Program-made: the position numbers and the translations under genes | In this document: positions 44,753 to 54,987 of the stretch, one piece after another | Position numbering within the stretch: the stretch's first letter is position 1 | Layout of the letters: every line of letters begins with the position of its first letter | Origin: Gammaproteobacteria bacterium | GTDB lineage: Bacteria; Pseudomonadota; Gammaproteobacteria; SZUA-229 | Length of the DNA stretch: 64,000 bases | Assembly (NCBI GenBank): GCA_030148865.1 | Contig: JASBSR010000011.1 | Location: 1-64,000 of the forward strand | Direction of reading: 5' to 3' | The notes under the pieces: model-generated | Seen by the model: the letters and a program-made list of their open reading frames with translations, nothing else | Database searches by the model: none | What the model was told of the DNA's origin: nothing

Positions 44753-45006
44753 AACGGACTTCTGCTGTACAGGCGGCCTATCTCTGAGAAATTGAAACCA
44801 AACTTCAAAAATACAAGATCGAAATTCCTTTTCCTCAGCGCGATTTGCATTTGCGCAGCATTTCTGGCAAAAAAGACCAGGTTGCACTCGACTGCCTGCC
44901 CGAGAAAACAAAATTGTGAGTAGCGAGAACTATTTGAGCCTGGAATGGGTCAGTGCTGGTACACCAGCAGCCATCATCCTGACCGGCCTGACCAGGGTAC
45001 ATATTT

Positions 45007-45225
45007 GTGGATATTAAAACACAGTTCTCTTCCTTAAAATCATACACGGGTATTTTTCTGCTGTTTCTGGTGGTCGTGTTCGCAGCGCAGAATGCAGAAA
45101 TCGTTACCATCAATTTTTTGCTCTGGGAATTCTCTATGTCACGCGCTATTCTGATATTTCTGCTATTACTGGTCGGTTTTGTTGTCGGCAGACTCTATAG
45201 CGGGCTACATCGCACAGAAAAGTAA
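45007..45225 (+). CDS. LapA-domain small membrane protein
   Basis: A 72-residue protein with two membrane helices. The segment F-A-A-Q-N-A-E-I-V-T-I-N-F-L-L-W is the LapA-domain (DUF1049) signature. The start is GTG. It lies 7 bp before corA. Family members are associated with lipopolysaccharide assembly or envelope biology in E. coli, but its role here is unknown. Confidence 0.85.
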   Translation: MDIKTQFSSLKSYTGIFLLFLVVVFAAQNAEIVTINFLLWEFSMSRAILIFLLLLVGFVVGRLYSGLHRTEK

Positions 45226-45232
45226 CACAAAA

Positions 45233-46306
45233 ATGAGCTACTTCACTAAACGCTATCACCCACCCGGAACACCTCCCGGCACACTGACACAACATGAAAC
45301 TGCGAGCAAAACGCCACCTGTCATCAGCCTTATTGATTACACAGCTAACGAGTTTACCGAAACCAAATTAGTATCATTCTCTGACTGCATCCCCTACCTG
45401 CAAACCGAATCAAATACCTGGATACATGTACAGGGTGACCCTGATACTGAACAACTGCTGGCTCTGGGAGAGCTGTTTGGCCTGCACAACTTATCACTGG
45501 AAGATATCTTAAACACCGGGCAACGCCCCAAAGTTGACAGCTTTGATGAACAGCTGTTCATTATTATGAGCCTGCCTGTGCTCACAGGTAAGCATGTGCA
45601 AATTCAACAAGTCAGTCTGTTTGTTGGCCACAACTATGTCATTAGCTTTCACCGCGGCGGCACCAGTCCATTTGAGCAAATACGCAAGCGCATGCAAAAG
45701 CGCTCCAGCAAGGCGCGCCTGCATCACGCAGATTACCTGATGTACACTCTGATCGATGCCATCATAGATGAAGGCTTCCCTGTGCTCGAAGAATTTGGTG
45801 ATTTAATCGAGCTACTCGAAGAAGAACTACTGGAATCGCCTGACAAAACAACTTTGCGAACACTGCATGAATTAAAACGCGAACTGATCGTGCTGCGCCG
45901 CATGTTGTGGCCACAACGAGAAGTCCTGAACACACTAATCCGAGATGAGCACCCCAGCATACAGCCTGGCACCTATGTCTATTTACGTGACTGCTACGAC
46001 CACACCATTCAAATCATGGATCTGATCGAGTCCTATCGCGACATGTCTGCGAGTATGCTCGATATCTATCTTTCCAGTGTCAGTAATCGTATGAATGAAA
46101 TAATGAAAGTTCTCACGGTGATTGCAACGATTTTCATACCGCTCACATTCATTACCAGTCTTTACGGTATGAATTTCAATAACCCGGACAGCCCCTGGGC
46201 CATGCCCGAATTACACTGGTACTTTGGTTATCCGATGATCTGGTTGATAATAATCTTTGCTACTATTAGTATGATCCTGTTCTTTAAAAATAAAAAATGG
46301 TTTTAA
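45233..46306 (+). CDS. corA: CorA-family magnesium/divalent cation channel
   Basis: A 357-residue CorA-like protein. The cytoplasmic domain is followed by two C-terminal helices; the selectivity loop reads Y-G-M-N-F and is preceded by P-L-T-F-I-T-S-L. ATG 45233 is preferred; an upstream GTG/TTG frame to 45179 lies inside the preceding gene. It would bring Mg2+ (or Co2+, Ni2+) into the cell as a pentamer. Confidence 0.94.
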   Translation: MSYFTKRYHPPGTPPGTLTQHETASKTPPVISLIDYTANEFTETKLVSFSDCIPYLQTESNTWIHVQGDPDTEQLLALGELFGLHNLSLEDILNTGQRPKVDSFDEQLFIIMSLPVLTGKHVQIQQVSLFVGHNYVISFHRGGTSPFEQIRKRMQKRSSKARLHHADYLMYTLIDAIIDEGFPVLEEFGDLIELLEEELLESPDKTTLRTLHELKRELIVLRRMLWPQREVLNTLIRDEHPSIQPGTYVYLRDCYDHTIQIMDLIESYRDMSASMLDIYLSSVSNRMNEIMKVLTVIATIFIPLTFITSLYGMNFNNPDSPWAMPELHWYFGYPMIWLIIIFATISMILFFKNKKWF

Positions 46307-46404
46307 CTTCGGTTGACAAGCTGGGCCTTGCACACCCCGATATGATATCGTGGCCTGATTCCATCTCAGTCCTCATTCGAACCTAAGCGCCGTCCTTACG
46401 CATT

Positions 46405-46980
46405 ATGCTGGAATCCTTGCTGGTTCATTATGGCTACCCGATTTTAATTCTCGGTACTTTTCTCGAGGGCGAAACCGTGATGGTACTCGCTGGCGTCGGC
46501 GCACAAATGGGTTATCTCTCACTAAAACTGGTAATACTGTTTGGCTTCAGCGGTACTGTGCTGGGCGATCAGATCTATTTCAGTCTCGGACGTCGCTATG
46601 GCAAAGCGTTTCTCACACGCAAACCTTCCTGGCAAGTTCACACTGATCGGGTATTCACTATCCTGGAACACCACCAGAACTTACTGATAGTCGGGTTTCG
46701 GTTTTTATACGGCATACGCACGGTCACGCCTTTCGCCATCGGTATGAGTCAGGTGTCATATCTGCGTTTTACGATCCTGAACTTAATCGGTGCCGGCATC
46801 TGGGCAATCGGCATCGGTCTTGCTGGCTATTATTTTGGTCATGCTGTCGAAGTCGTACTGGGAAATATCAAACAGTATGAAATAGAAGTCATGGCAACAC
46901 TACTGGTGATAAGCGTTATTATCTGGCTGCTGCATTTTTACCCGCGCCGGCGAAACCGACCTTCTAACACAGCTAAATAA
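46405..46980 (+). CDS. DedA-family membrane protein
   Basis: A 191-residue DedA protein with about five hydrophobic stretches. It has E-G-E-T-V-M-V-L-A-G near the N-terminus and F-R-F-L-Y-G-I-R-T-V-T-P-F-A-I-G with the typical arginines. DedA proteins are now linked to lipid flipping (undecaprenyl phosphate or phospholipid), and to membrane potential. Its start follows corA by 98 bp. Confidence 0.92.
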   Translation: MLESLLVHYGYPILILGTFLEGETVMVLAGVGAQMGYLSLKLVILFGFSGTVLGDQIYFSLGRRYGKAFLTRKPSWQVHTDRVFTILEHHQNLLIVGFRFLYGIRTVTPFAIGMSQVSYLRFTILNLIGAGIWAIGIGLAGYYFGHAVEVVLGNIKQYEIEVMATLLVISVIIWLLHFYPRRRNRPSNTAK

Positions 46981-47115
46981 TATTGCCCTGGCTACCCAGG
47001 CACTTTGCTAAACCGGTTCGACCTGACCTGGAGCTGGCGACAAAACTATACATATTCAAGCGGTCGCATCCTGTACCGCACTGACACGACCCTCGGATAC
47101 TTATCGCTGCAGGTG

Positions 47116-48996
47116 TTACAGACCCACCTGTAAACCAATTTCCAGTACCTGTTCTTCGGGCAAGTGATAATACGCGGTGGCACGTGCCGCATTTCGTGCC
47201 AGCCAGACAAAAATCAGTTCCTGCCAGTAAGGCAGGCCCGGGCGGTCACGCCGCGCGATCAGTGTTTCTCGACTGAGCAGATAGATAACTGATTCAGTAT
47301 CGACCGTATGGCCAAGATGTTCACTCAGTCGCAACGCGACCGGAATGTTCGGTGGCTGTGAAAATCCATAGTGCACCCGCATGCGTATCACACCCTGACC
47401 AAGGGCATCAATTTCCAGTCGCTCACTGGCCGAGACATGGGGTTGATCAGCAATAATCACGGTGAGAAAAATGACTCGCTCATGCAGTATCTGAGTGCAA
47501 TCCATATGGTGCAATAATGCTGCCGGTACTGATGATTCATCCTGCCCGGTCATCACCACTGCGGTGCCGGGGACACGATACGGCGGATCCGTTTCGAGCT
47601 GCTGTAAAAAATCATCCTGACTGATAGCACGTTCCTGCAGTCGCGAGGTCAGCAGGGCACGGCCGGCACGCCAGCTCAACATCAGGATAAAAATCAGACC
47701 CGCGATCACCAGTGCGTACCAGCCGCCGCCGGGAATCTTATTCAGATTCGCGCCCAGAAATGCACTGTCGATAATCACAAATACAGCACCAGCGCCTAAC
47801 GCCAGCAAAGGGCTCCAGCCATAACGCCACGCAACAACCACCGCGAGTAAAGTGGTTACCAGCATATCGAGTGATACTGCCACACCGTAAGCGGATGCCA
47901 GCGCCGCCGAACTGCCGAAGCCTATCACCAGTGCAACACAGGCCACCATCAACAACCAGTTCACCAGTGGTAAATACACCTGACCCGATTCGTCGGCCTG
48001 AGTAAAGATGACGCGCATGCGTGGTAACTGACCGAGCTGGATAGCCTGACGCGTTAATGAAAAAGTGCCACTGATGACCGCCTGTGAAGCAATCACGGTC
48101 GCCACCGTCGCCAACAACACCAGCGGCCAGGTCGCCCAGGCAGGCGCCAGATGAAAAAATGGTGAGTGTATCGCTTCAGGATGCTGTATCAGGAGTGCAC
48201 CCTGACCCAGATAATTTAATATCAGCGCCGGAAACACGATTAAAAACCAGGCACGGCGTATCGGTGACACACCAAAATGGCCGAGATCAGCGTACAGCGC
48301 TTCACCGCCGGTGACCACCAGAAACACAGCGCCCAGCGTCAGAAAACCAATGAAACCATTATTCGCAAAAAACGCCCAGGCGTACCAGGGGTTAAAGGCA
48401 GCGAGCACACTCGGCTCCATAATGATGCCGCGCAAACCGAGTAAGGCCAGCACTGCAAACCAGAGTAACATCACCGGCCCGAACAGACTGCCGATTTTAC
48501 CACTGCCAAAACGCTGTGCCCAGAATAGGCCAATCAAAATCACAATCGTAATCGGCACCACGAAAGCATCCAGCGATGGTGCCGCTACCTGCAAACCTTC
48601 AACGGCACTCAGCACCGAGATTGCCGGTGTAATCGTGCCATCACCGTATAACAGGCAGGCACCGAACAAACCCAGCAGCATCAGCACATAGCGAGCCTCG
48701 CCCGGTTGAGTGCGCCAGGGATTGAGCAGGGCGACCAGGGCGATAATACCGCCTTCACCCTGATTGTCGGCACGTAACACAAACACCAGATACTTGAGCG
48801 AGATCACCAGCATCAGCGCCCATAAAATCAACGACAGCACGCCAAGCAAATCAGCACGGTCGAGTACCGGTGCAGCAGCACCCCCAAAACTTTCACGCAA
48901 GGCATATAAGGGACTGGTGCCAATATCCCCGAAAACAATGCCGAGCGCAGCGATTACCGCCTCGCGATTTTGTGGAGCTGTTTCAGTGCTACTCAT
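47116..48996 (-). CDS. kup: Kup potassium uptake protein
   Basis: A 626-residue potassium transporter. The N-terminal G-I-V-F-G-D-I-G-T-S-P-L-Y-A-L is diagnostic, and about twelve helices are followed by a C-terminal cytoplasmic domain. It lies 47 bp after the DUF202 gene in a five-gene minus-strand run. Length agrees with the Kup/HAK family. Confidence 0.96.
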   Translation of the reverse strand: MSSTETAPQNREAVIAALGIVFGDIGTSPLYALRESFGGAAAPVLDRADLLGVLSLILWALMLVISLKYLVFVLRADNQGEGGIIALVALLNPWRTQPGEARYVLMLLGLFGACLLYGDGTITPAISVLSAVEGLQVAAPSLDAFVVPITIVILIGLFWAQRFGSGKIGSLFGPVMLLWFAVLALLGLRGIIMEPSVLAAFNPWYAWAFFANNGFIGFLTLGAVFLVVTGGEALYADLGHFGVSPIRRAWFLIVFPALILNYLGQGALLIQHPEAIHSPFFHLAPAWATWPLVLLATVATVIASQAVISGTFSLTRQAIQLGQLPRMRVIFTQADESGQVYLPLVNWLLMVACVALVIGFGSSAALASAYGVAVSLDMLVTTLLAVVVAWRYGWSPLLALGAGAVFVIIDSAFLGANLNKIPGGGWYALVIAGLIFILMLSWRAGRALLTSRLQERAISQDDFLQQLETDPPYRVPGTAVVMTGQDESSVPAALLHHMDCTQILHERVIFLTVIIADQPHVSASERLEIDALGQGVIRMRVHYGFSQPPNIPVALRLSEHLGHTVDTESVIYLLSRETLIARRDRPGLPYWQELIFVWLARNAARATAYYHLPEEQVLEIGLQVGL

Positions 48997-49043
48997 ACTC
49001 GGCCTGAATTATCCCTGTCATTTATATTTCTCTGTCTCTGGAT

Positions 49044-49412
49044 TCAGTTGAAGCCTCGAATCAAATACACGGCGAGACCAAAACCCAGCACAACCACCAC
49101 CAGATTCGCCAGCGCGCCCGACCATATCCAGTAACCCGGAATCGTTTCTGCTACTGTTAAATTTTTTAGCACGCGCCGATACTGGATAATCGACGCCATA
49201 CTCAACAATGAGGCAAACACAATCAGCGCCAGGCCGATGCTAAACGACAGATCGCGTTGACTATTCGCTGCTGCGTATCCCAGTTGATGAATAAACAAAC
49301 CAAAACGCTCGACTACAAAACCCAGCGTGATCAGTGACACCGAAGTTCGGTTCCAGGCTAACAGGGTGCGTTCGGCGGCAAACAATACGCGCGGGTCTTT
49401 CAGATCGGACAT
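49044..49412 (-). CDS. DUF202 membrane protein
   Basis: A 122-residue protein with three helices. It opens D-P-R-V-L-F-A-A-E-R-T-L-L-A-W-N-R-T, the DUF202 signature. ATG 49412 has a GAGGAAG site; the longer frame to 49472 is not supported. Function unknown. Confidence 0.9.
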   Translation of the reverse strand: MSDLKDPRVLFAAERTLLAWNRTSVSLITLGFVVERFGLFIHQLGYAAANSQRDLSFSIGLALIVFASLLSMASIIQYRRVLKNLTVAETIPGYWIWSGALANLVVVVLGFGLAVYLIRGFN

Positions 49413-49497
49413 TTTGGCTTCCTCAGACAGAACAGGCTGGTTGACCATAACCAGTTTGGGTCTGCGACACAATACATCACGACTATCGCGACCCAGC

Positions 49498-51849
49498 TTA
49501 CTTAATCAAAACCTCATGCACAGTATCTGAGATATCATCGCCGCGCAGATAAAAGCGAATTTTTTTTACAGCTTTTGCGACCACGGGTAAGCGTGCAATA
49601 TGCACACCAGTGCCGAGTTCGCTGGTGGCTACTGACTGCTCCGGCTGTTGCTCGCACTGCCAGATAATTTGCATCGCTCGCGGCAAACAAAAACCGAGAC
49701 GCACCCCGGGCGCTAAAGTGCGCACGGGTAACTGCGGCGACCAGTACCAGATATGTGCCTCCGGGCGCCTGCCGTGATAGCGCAACCATAAAGGCTCAGG
49801 CCTGTCCACGGGCCGGCCTTCAGCAATCGAACAGGCCAGCTTGATGTACTCGGCATGCGCCCATGCCAGCGGCATTGCCGAACCGGTGGCGCGTCCTGGT
49901 TCCAGTCCGCGCGCAGCAATCGCGTCGCTATCCCATACCTGTTCCGGTAGCATACCGCCAGCACCTGCCAGCGCAGACATTGCCTGCAAATAAGGCCGCG
50001 CATCGACACCACGGATTAATTCATAGTGACCGCGCTCGCCAGTTAACAAGGGCCAGAGCCGACCATGACCGGTGCCATCATAGGCACGACCATCACTGTG
50101 TTCACCATAACCATCGCCGCTATAGCGATACCAGCACGGCCCCTGCGGCAGGTCAACACGCAATAAAGTATCGACCAGTTTTAAGGTATCGCGCACCAGT
50201 GGATCGTTGGGGTCGCGCAGGCCGTAACGTACCAGTTGCAAAAAATCGACACCGATCTGTTCGCTGGCACTGAGACCGGGATCTGTCTGCCGGTTTTTAA
50301 TTGGCATGGCGCGCATTAACTCTGCTCTGTCTGCGAGCGCAGAACTCGGCATGATACGTAAATAATATCCAGCCACGCCCTGGCGTTTGGCAAATGCAGT
50401 CGCATGCACCGCAGTCCAGTCATCCAGACGCTGATTCCAGTAATCTGCCAGTTCAAGATAAAACGCCTCGTCTGCCGGCGTCAGAAAGCGCGCACCAGAG
50501 ACCAATGCCGCCAGACACACCGCCAGAGTGAAGGTATTGATGCCGCTGTTTTCTTCCCAGCGATCCTGTGGACTCACTGGTCCATTGCTCGCGATAAAAC
50601 CGAGCGCGCGTTGCACCATGTCGGTCACAACAATTCCATCCAGCGCATCACGATCAGCCAGGGTGCCCGCGAGTAATACGGGAAATGCCACCTGATCGAG
50701 CTGAATACCCGTCCAGAAAGGCTTGCTACCCAGCCATTGATTTTGATACCAGCTACCGTCTTCGCGTTGCGTCGCCATCAAATAACGCAACACTTCGCGC
50801 GCTTCAATTTCTGACCCCAGCGCCAGTAATGCCCCCGCACACTCGACCAGATCGCGTGGCCAGACTAAATGATAACCCGGGCGTTCCGCCGAGCTTTCAC
50901 CCCAAGGCACACTGAGACTGGCGACCAGCGCGCCACGGAAAGTCTGGTCATGGTGCGCGCGCAATACCATGGCGCTAATTTTCACCTGCTCGATCAGTGA
51001 CTGCGGGAGTTCGGAGCCGGCGCGGGCTTTGGGCAAACGACAGTTTTTGTGCCAGCTACGCCACTGCCTCAGCTGTTGTTGCCAGATCAGCTCAAAGTTT
51101 TGTAACAGCGCCGACACCGCGAGCGTTGCCGCCGCTTCACGGCTGCTACCCAGGCCCAGGGCAAGACTCGCGACTCGGGGTAAAGCCGCAGTCAGAGCCA
51201 CATTGCCGGGGCCGGCTTTTTGGTATTTTGTTTGCAAACGACCATGGCGAGCAAAGTCCTGCCAGCCATCAGAGCTCCCGGAATACCCTGCGCTGCTAGC
51301 ACCAAGCGCAGCACGCTGCTGGTCATCGACTGCCGCGAGCGCGAGCGCGAACGGTCCCTGTTCGGCCCAGAGTATGCGTCGGCCACGAAAATTACCGACT
51401 TCTGCCTGATTACGATAGCCCGTTCCGCCCAGATGCGGCGCCAGTAAAACATACGGCTGCAGATCTGCATCGCCCTGCAAATCAATTTCGAGCAACAATA
51501 CATCACGGTTAGGTTCGCAGGCGATGCGCTGGGTAAAAGTAAATCGGGGATGCCGGTGCACAATAGTGACAGCGGGGATCCCGACTTCTGCACACTCCAC
51601 GCTGCAGTCTTTGAGTTGTTTAATCTCCTGCCAGAAACCTGTGCCATCTGCGATGATAAACCCCAGGTCGCGCAGTTGTGCGATGTCCACGCGCGGATAA
51701 TAGACTTCGTTGACAATGCCCTGGCCGACAGTAAACCAGACACGCGCCGGCCCCAGGCTGGTGCCGACCATTTGCTTGGCACCGCCACACCAGTTCGATG
51801 GCATACCCGGGGCACCGGGTGCCTGTTCGCTAATGAATTCCTCAGTCAT
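49498..51849 (-). CDS. GH15 glucoamylase-type glycoside hydrolase
   Basis: A 783-residue protein of glycoside hydrolase family 15. The N-terminal super-beta-sandwich (about residues 1-270) is followed by an (alpha/alpha)6 barrel. The general acid lies in the W-E-E-N-S-G segment (near residue 430) and the base in M-L-P-E-Q-V-W-D. It has no signal peptide, so it acts in the cytoplasm, releasing glucose from glycogen or maltodextrin. It overlaps zwf by 8 bp, so the products can enter the pentose phosphate route after phosphorylation. Confidence 0.93.
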   Translation of the reverse strand: MTEEFISEQAPGAPGMPSNWCGGAKQMVGTSLGPARVWFTVGQGIVNEVYYPRVDIAQLRDLGFIIADGTGFWQEIKQLKDCSVECAEVGIPAVTIVHRHPRFTFTQRIACEPNRDVLLLEIDLQGDADLQPYVLLAPHLGGTGYRNQAEVGNFRGRRILWAEQGPFALALAAVDDQQRAALGASSAGYSGSSDGWQDFARHGRLQTKYQKAGPGNVALTAALPRVASLALGLGSSREAAATLAVSALLQNFELIWQQQLRQWRSWHKNCRLPKARAGSELPQSLIEQVKISAMVLRAHHDQTFRGALVASLSVPWGESSAERPGYHLVWPRDLVECAGALLALGSEIEAREVLRYLMATQREDGSWYQNQWLGSKPFWTGIQLDQVAFPVLLAGTLADRDALDGIVVTDMVQRALGFIASNGPVSPQDRWEENSGINTFTLAVCLAALVSGARFLTPADEAFYLELADYWNQRLDDWTAVHATAFAKRQGVAGYYLRIMPSSALADRAELMRAMPIKNRQTDPGLSASEQIGVDFLQLVRYGLRDPNDPLVRDTLKLVDTLLRVDLPQGPCWYRYSGDGYGEHSDGRAYDGTGHGRLWPLLTGERGHYELIRGVDARPYLQAMSALAGAGGMLPEQVWDSDAIAARGLEPGRATGSAMPLAWAHAEYIKLACSIAEGRPVDRPEPLWLRYHGRRPEAHIWYWSPQLPVRTLAPGVRLGFCLPRAMQIIWQCEQQPEQSVATSELGTGVHIARLPVVAKAVKKIRFYLRGDDISDTVHEVLIK

Positions 51850-53380
51850 GCGGCGTGCAGTCGTACACCTCGCGTGATTCGGCGTGACTCGGCGTCAGCC
51901 AGGCACTGCCATCGCGCGCCACCAGTCGTTCGGCAGCTTCCGGTCCCCAGGTGCCGGCCGGGTAATTGGGAAAATCCGGTGCCGGGTTCGCCGTCCAGGC
52001 ATCGAGTATCGGCATTAACAAAGTCCACGCGGCGGCCACCTGATCACTGCGCATGAAGAGCGTGGCATCGCCCTGCAAGACATCTCTTAACAATGTTTCA
52101 TACGCTCCCGGACTGGGTTTTTTGAATGCTTCGCAATATGAAAATCGCATATCCACCGGTCGCAGACGCAATGGACTGCCAGGCTCTTTCGCCATGAATT
52201 TCAGAATCATGCCTTCTTCCGGCTGCATTTGAATCACCAGCCGCACCGGCTGCGAGTTCAAACCAGTTGTGGCGGGAAAAGCATTGTGCGGAATATCGCG
52301 AAACCGTATCGAAATTTCGGACACCGCCGCAGCCATGCGTTTACCGGTACGCAAATAAAATGGCACCCCCTGCCAGCGCCAGTTGTCGACCAGCAATTTG
52401 ACTGCAGCATAGGTTTCAACGTTGGAGTGTGCGTCGATATCCGCTTCATCGCGATAGCCGGGCACAGCTACGCCTTCGATCCAGCCTTTGGCGTACTGAC
52501 CTCGCACAGCATAAGACGACACCTCGTCGGCAGGGATCTGGCGACAGGCGCGTAACACATCAAGTTTTTTATTGCGTATATCATCAGCATCATAGGCGAC
52601 CGGTGGCTCCATCGCTACCAGACACATGAGCTGCAATAAGTGATTCTGCACCATGTCGCGCAACGCACCTGCGTGTTCGTAATAGCCTGCGCGATGACCG
52701 ACACCGATATCTTCAGCTACGGTAACCGCGATATGGTCAATGTAACGCCGATTCCAGATTGGTTCAAAAATGGGGTTGGCAAAGCGCATGGCCAGAATGT
52801 TTTGCACGGTTTCTTTGCCGAGAAAATGATCCATACGATATATTTGTCGTTCTTTAAAATGCGCGCGCAGGCTGCGGTCGATTTCCTGGAACGCGGCAAG
52901 ACTGTCGCCGAGTGGCTTCTCGACAACGACTCGACAGCGAGACCGATCACGATGCAGACCGACGCTGGCCAGACCCTCGGCGACTGCAGCGAACAAACCC
53001 GGCGGAATTGCCAGATAAAACACCTGAGCATCGGATGTATCCGCACCACTGTTGAGAACCTGTTTCAGTGCGGCATACGACGCCTTGTCCCTGATATCCA
53101 TGGTATGCGCATCGATGCACTGAGCAAATGCGCTCCAGTCTGCCGCAGACGGCGCACCTCGGCGCGAGAATTTCACCACCCCGTCCTGCCAGCGCTGGCA
53201 CAGCTGGTTGGTGTCAATCTTGCGATCAATCCCAACCAGACTGAACTGTGCAGGTAATTGCTGATCGAGAAAAAGATTAAATAGCGCCGGCCCAACCAGA
53301 CGCCAGGCAAGATCACCCATGGCACCGAACAGAATTAACTGCGCGCTCTGCGGATGTTGCAAGCCATTGCTATCTAACAT
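51842..53380 (-). CDS. zwf: Glucose-6-phosphate 1-dehydrogenase
   Basis: A 512-residue enzyme, slightly longer than usual. The NADP-binding region is F-G-A-M-G-D-L-A (a variant of G-A-S-G-D-L-A) and the substrate site is R-M-D-H-F-L-G-K-E, with the R-I-D-H-Y-L-G-K consensus changed at two places. It oxidises glucose-6-phosphate to 6-phosphogluconolactone. It lies 30 bp after the transaldolase gene. Confidence 0.95.
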   Translation of the reverse strand: MLDSNGLQHPQSAQLILFGAMGDLAWRLVGPALFNLFLDQQLPAQFSLVGIDRKIDTNQLCQRWQDGVVKFSRRGAPSAADWSAFAQCIDAHTMDIRDKASYAALKQVLNSGADTSDAQVFYLAIPPGLFAAVAEGLASVGLHRDRSRCRVVVEKPLGDSLAAFQEIDRSLRAHFKERQIYRMDHFLGKETVQNILAMRFANPIFEPIWNRRYIDHIAVTVAEDIGVGHRAGYYEHAGALRDMVQNHLLQLMCLVAMEPPVAYDADDIRNKKLDVLRACRQIPADEVSSYAVRGQYAKGWIEGVAVPGYRDEADIDAHSNVETYAAVKLLVDNWRWQGVPFYLRTGKRMAAAVSEISIRFRDIPHNAFPATTGLNSQPVRLVIQMQPEEGMILKFMAKEPGSPLRLRPVDMRFSYCEAFKKPSPGAYETLLRDVLQGDATLFMRSDQVAAAWTLLMPILDAWTANPAPDFPNYPAGTWGPEAAERLVARDGSAWLTPSHAESREVYDCTPHD

Positions 53381-53410
53381 TTACCCCTGACCCGTGGTTG
53401 CAAAATTTTA

Positions 53411-54532
53411 TCAGGCTGACTCAGCAAGCGTTTTGAAGCTGTCGAGCAAAGAGGTGTATGGTCTGACAAATTTCTCTATACCCTCCTGCTCCAGAGCATC
53501 ATCAATCTCGCGCAGGTGAATCCCCAGTTCTGCCAGGCCACGCATTACATCAGGCGCCTGTTCGATAAGTTTATCCATGTTCAGTATGGGTCTGCCATGA
53601 TCACGATAAGCATTGAGTGTGTCGAACGGCAAGGTGTTGACTGTGTCGGGTGCGATTAATGCTTCGACGTATTTCACATCGCTGTAAGCCGGATCTTTGG
53701 TACCGGTACTTGCCCACAGCAGACGCTGAACCTGCGCCCCCGCAGCAGCCAGATTCTGCCAGCGTGGTTCAGCGATCGTTTCTGCGTAGCGAAGGTAGGC
53801 AAACGCGGCACTGGCAATAGCCGCCTGCCCGCGTAGTTCTCGCGCCGCTGTCGCACGTTCATCATCTGCTGCGATAATCTTGTCCAGGAGCGCATCCACT
53901 TTGACGTCGATACGACTGAGAAAAAAACTGGCCACCGAAACAACAGTGTGTAACGGCTGACTTGTCTGCTGGCGCGCTTCCAGTGCTGACTGGTACGCGT
54001 TTAACACTTCAAGATACCGTCCCACCGAAAACAACAGAGTAACATTGACATTGATCCCTTCGCTTAACAATTGCTCAATCGCTGGAATGCCTTCGCGCGT
54101 ACCCGGCACTTTAATCATAATATTAGGTTTTGCTAACCGCGCCCATAATTCTCGCGCCTGCGCCAGAGTGGCGTCGGTGTCTCGCGCCAGCAAGGGCGAC
54201 ACCTCGATACTGACATAGCCATCACGACCATCGCTGGCATCGTACACCGGGCGAAACACATCTGCTGCCAGGCCAATATCAGTTAGCACCAGTTGATCGT
54301 ATAAATCCTCTGTGCTCGCACCGGTTGCCTGCAAACGTTTGATCGACTCTGTGTATGCGCCACCCTGTGCGATCGCTTTCTCAAAAATTGCCGGGTTTGA
54401 GGTGAGCCCGGCGAGTTGATCGTGTTCGATCAGATGTTTGAGCGTACCATCCTGTAAAATCTTGCGATCAATGTAGTCCAGCCAGATACTCTGACCCAGC
54501 TTTGACAATTCATTGAGTGGATCTGATTTCAT
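53411..54532 (-). CDS. tal: Transaldolase
   Basis: A 373-residue transaldolase of the longer branch. The Schiff-base lysine is in N-I-M-I-K-V-P-G-T, and L-T-S-N-P-A-I-F near residue 48 is the family signature. ATG 54532 has AAAGGGGG upstream; the 44 additional residues possible from 54664 are not supported. It starts the run tal-zwf-GH15-DUF202-kup, and provides the non-oxidative pentose phosphate step. Confidence 0.95.
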   Translation of the reverse strand: MKSDPLNELSKLGQSIWLDYIDRKILQDGTLKHLIEHDQLAGLTSNPAIFEKAIAQGGAYTESIKRLQATGASTEDLYDQLVLTDIGLAADVFRPVYDASDGRDGYVSIEVSPLLARDTDATLAQARELWARLAKPNIMIKVPGTREGIPAIEQLLSEGINVNVTLLFSVGRYLEVLNAYQSALEARQQTSQPLHTVVSVASFFLSRIDVKVDALLDKIIAADDERATAARELRGQAAIASAAFAYLRYAETIAEPRWQNLAAAGAQVQRLLWASTGTKDPAYSDVKYVEALIAPDTVNTLPFDTLNAYRDHGRPILNMDKLIEQAPDVMRGLAELGIHLREIDDALEQEGIEKFVRPYTSLLDSFKTLAESA

Positions 54533-54987
54533 CGTCACCCCCTTTGTAGATGGGATATCTCTCACGGATTGAGACCACATTACGAAACTGTAATCTTTAA
54601 TAATTTTGAGGCCTTCATAAATCCTCCAGACTAAACATTTAGTAAAAATACAATAATGCCGCATATCATGTCGACATTCGTTGTAATACTAATGATTGCG
54701 CATACTAGACAAGATGAACGAAAAATAGTTTATTCGTGTGTTACCCGATCATTGCTTATTTATAAAACCTGCACATATCTATTGATCTATACCCTGCTGT
54801 TCGCGGTATTTATTGTGTTCGCAACAGGGCTGATCCAGCGTGAGCCTGAGCGAAGTGTTTCGCGGCAAAGTCTCGCAGCAGAAATACCGCGCCCGGCCTT
54901 AAATTCGGGGCTCCCGCGGATTAGAGTTTAGCTGGGGTCTGCGGTATGATAGTGCTCCCTACCCCCTGAACAAAAGATGAGATCAAG
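54533..54987. other. Divergent gap between transaldolase and the OmpA lipoprotein
   Basis: 455 bp without a firm gene. A 91-codon frame on the plus strand (54656-54931) includes one hydrophobic stretch (L-L-I-Y-T-L-L-F-A-V-F) but has no ribosome site and a tail that looks unstructured. No strong promoter was recognised. Confidence 0.4.

Noticed and set aside
46986-47000. CCTGG/CCAGG hairpin after the DedA gene
   Set aside because: Five-bp stem without a T-run; not enough for a terminator.
54656-54931. 91-codon plus-strand frame opposite the transaldolase leader
   Set aside because: Lacks a ribosome site and recognisable domain; single hydrophobic stretch is not enough.
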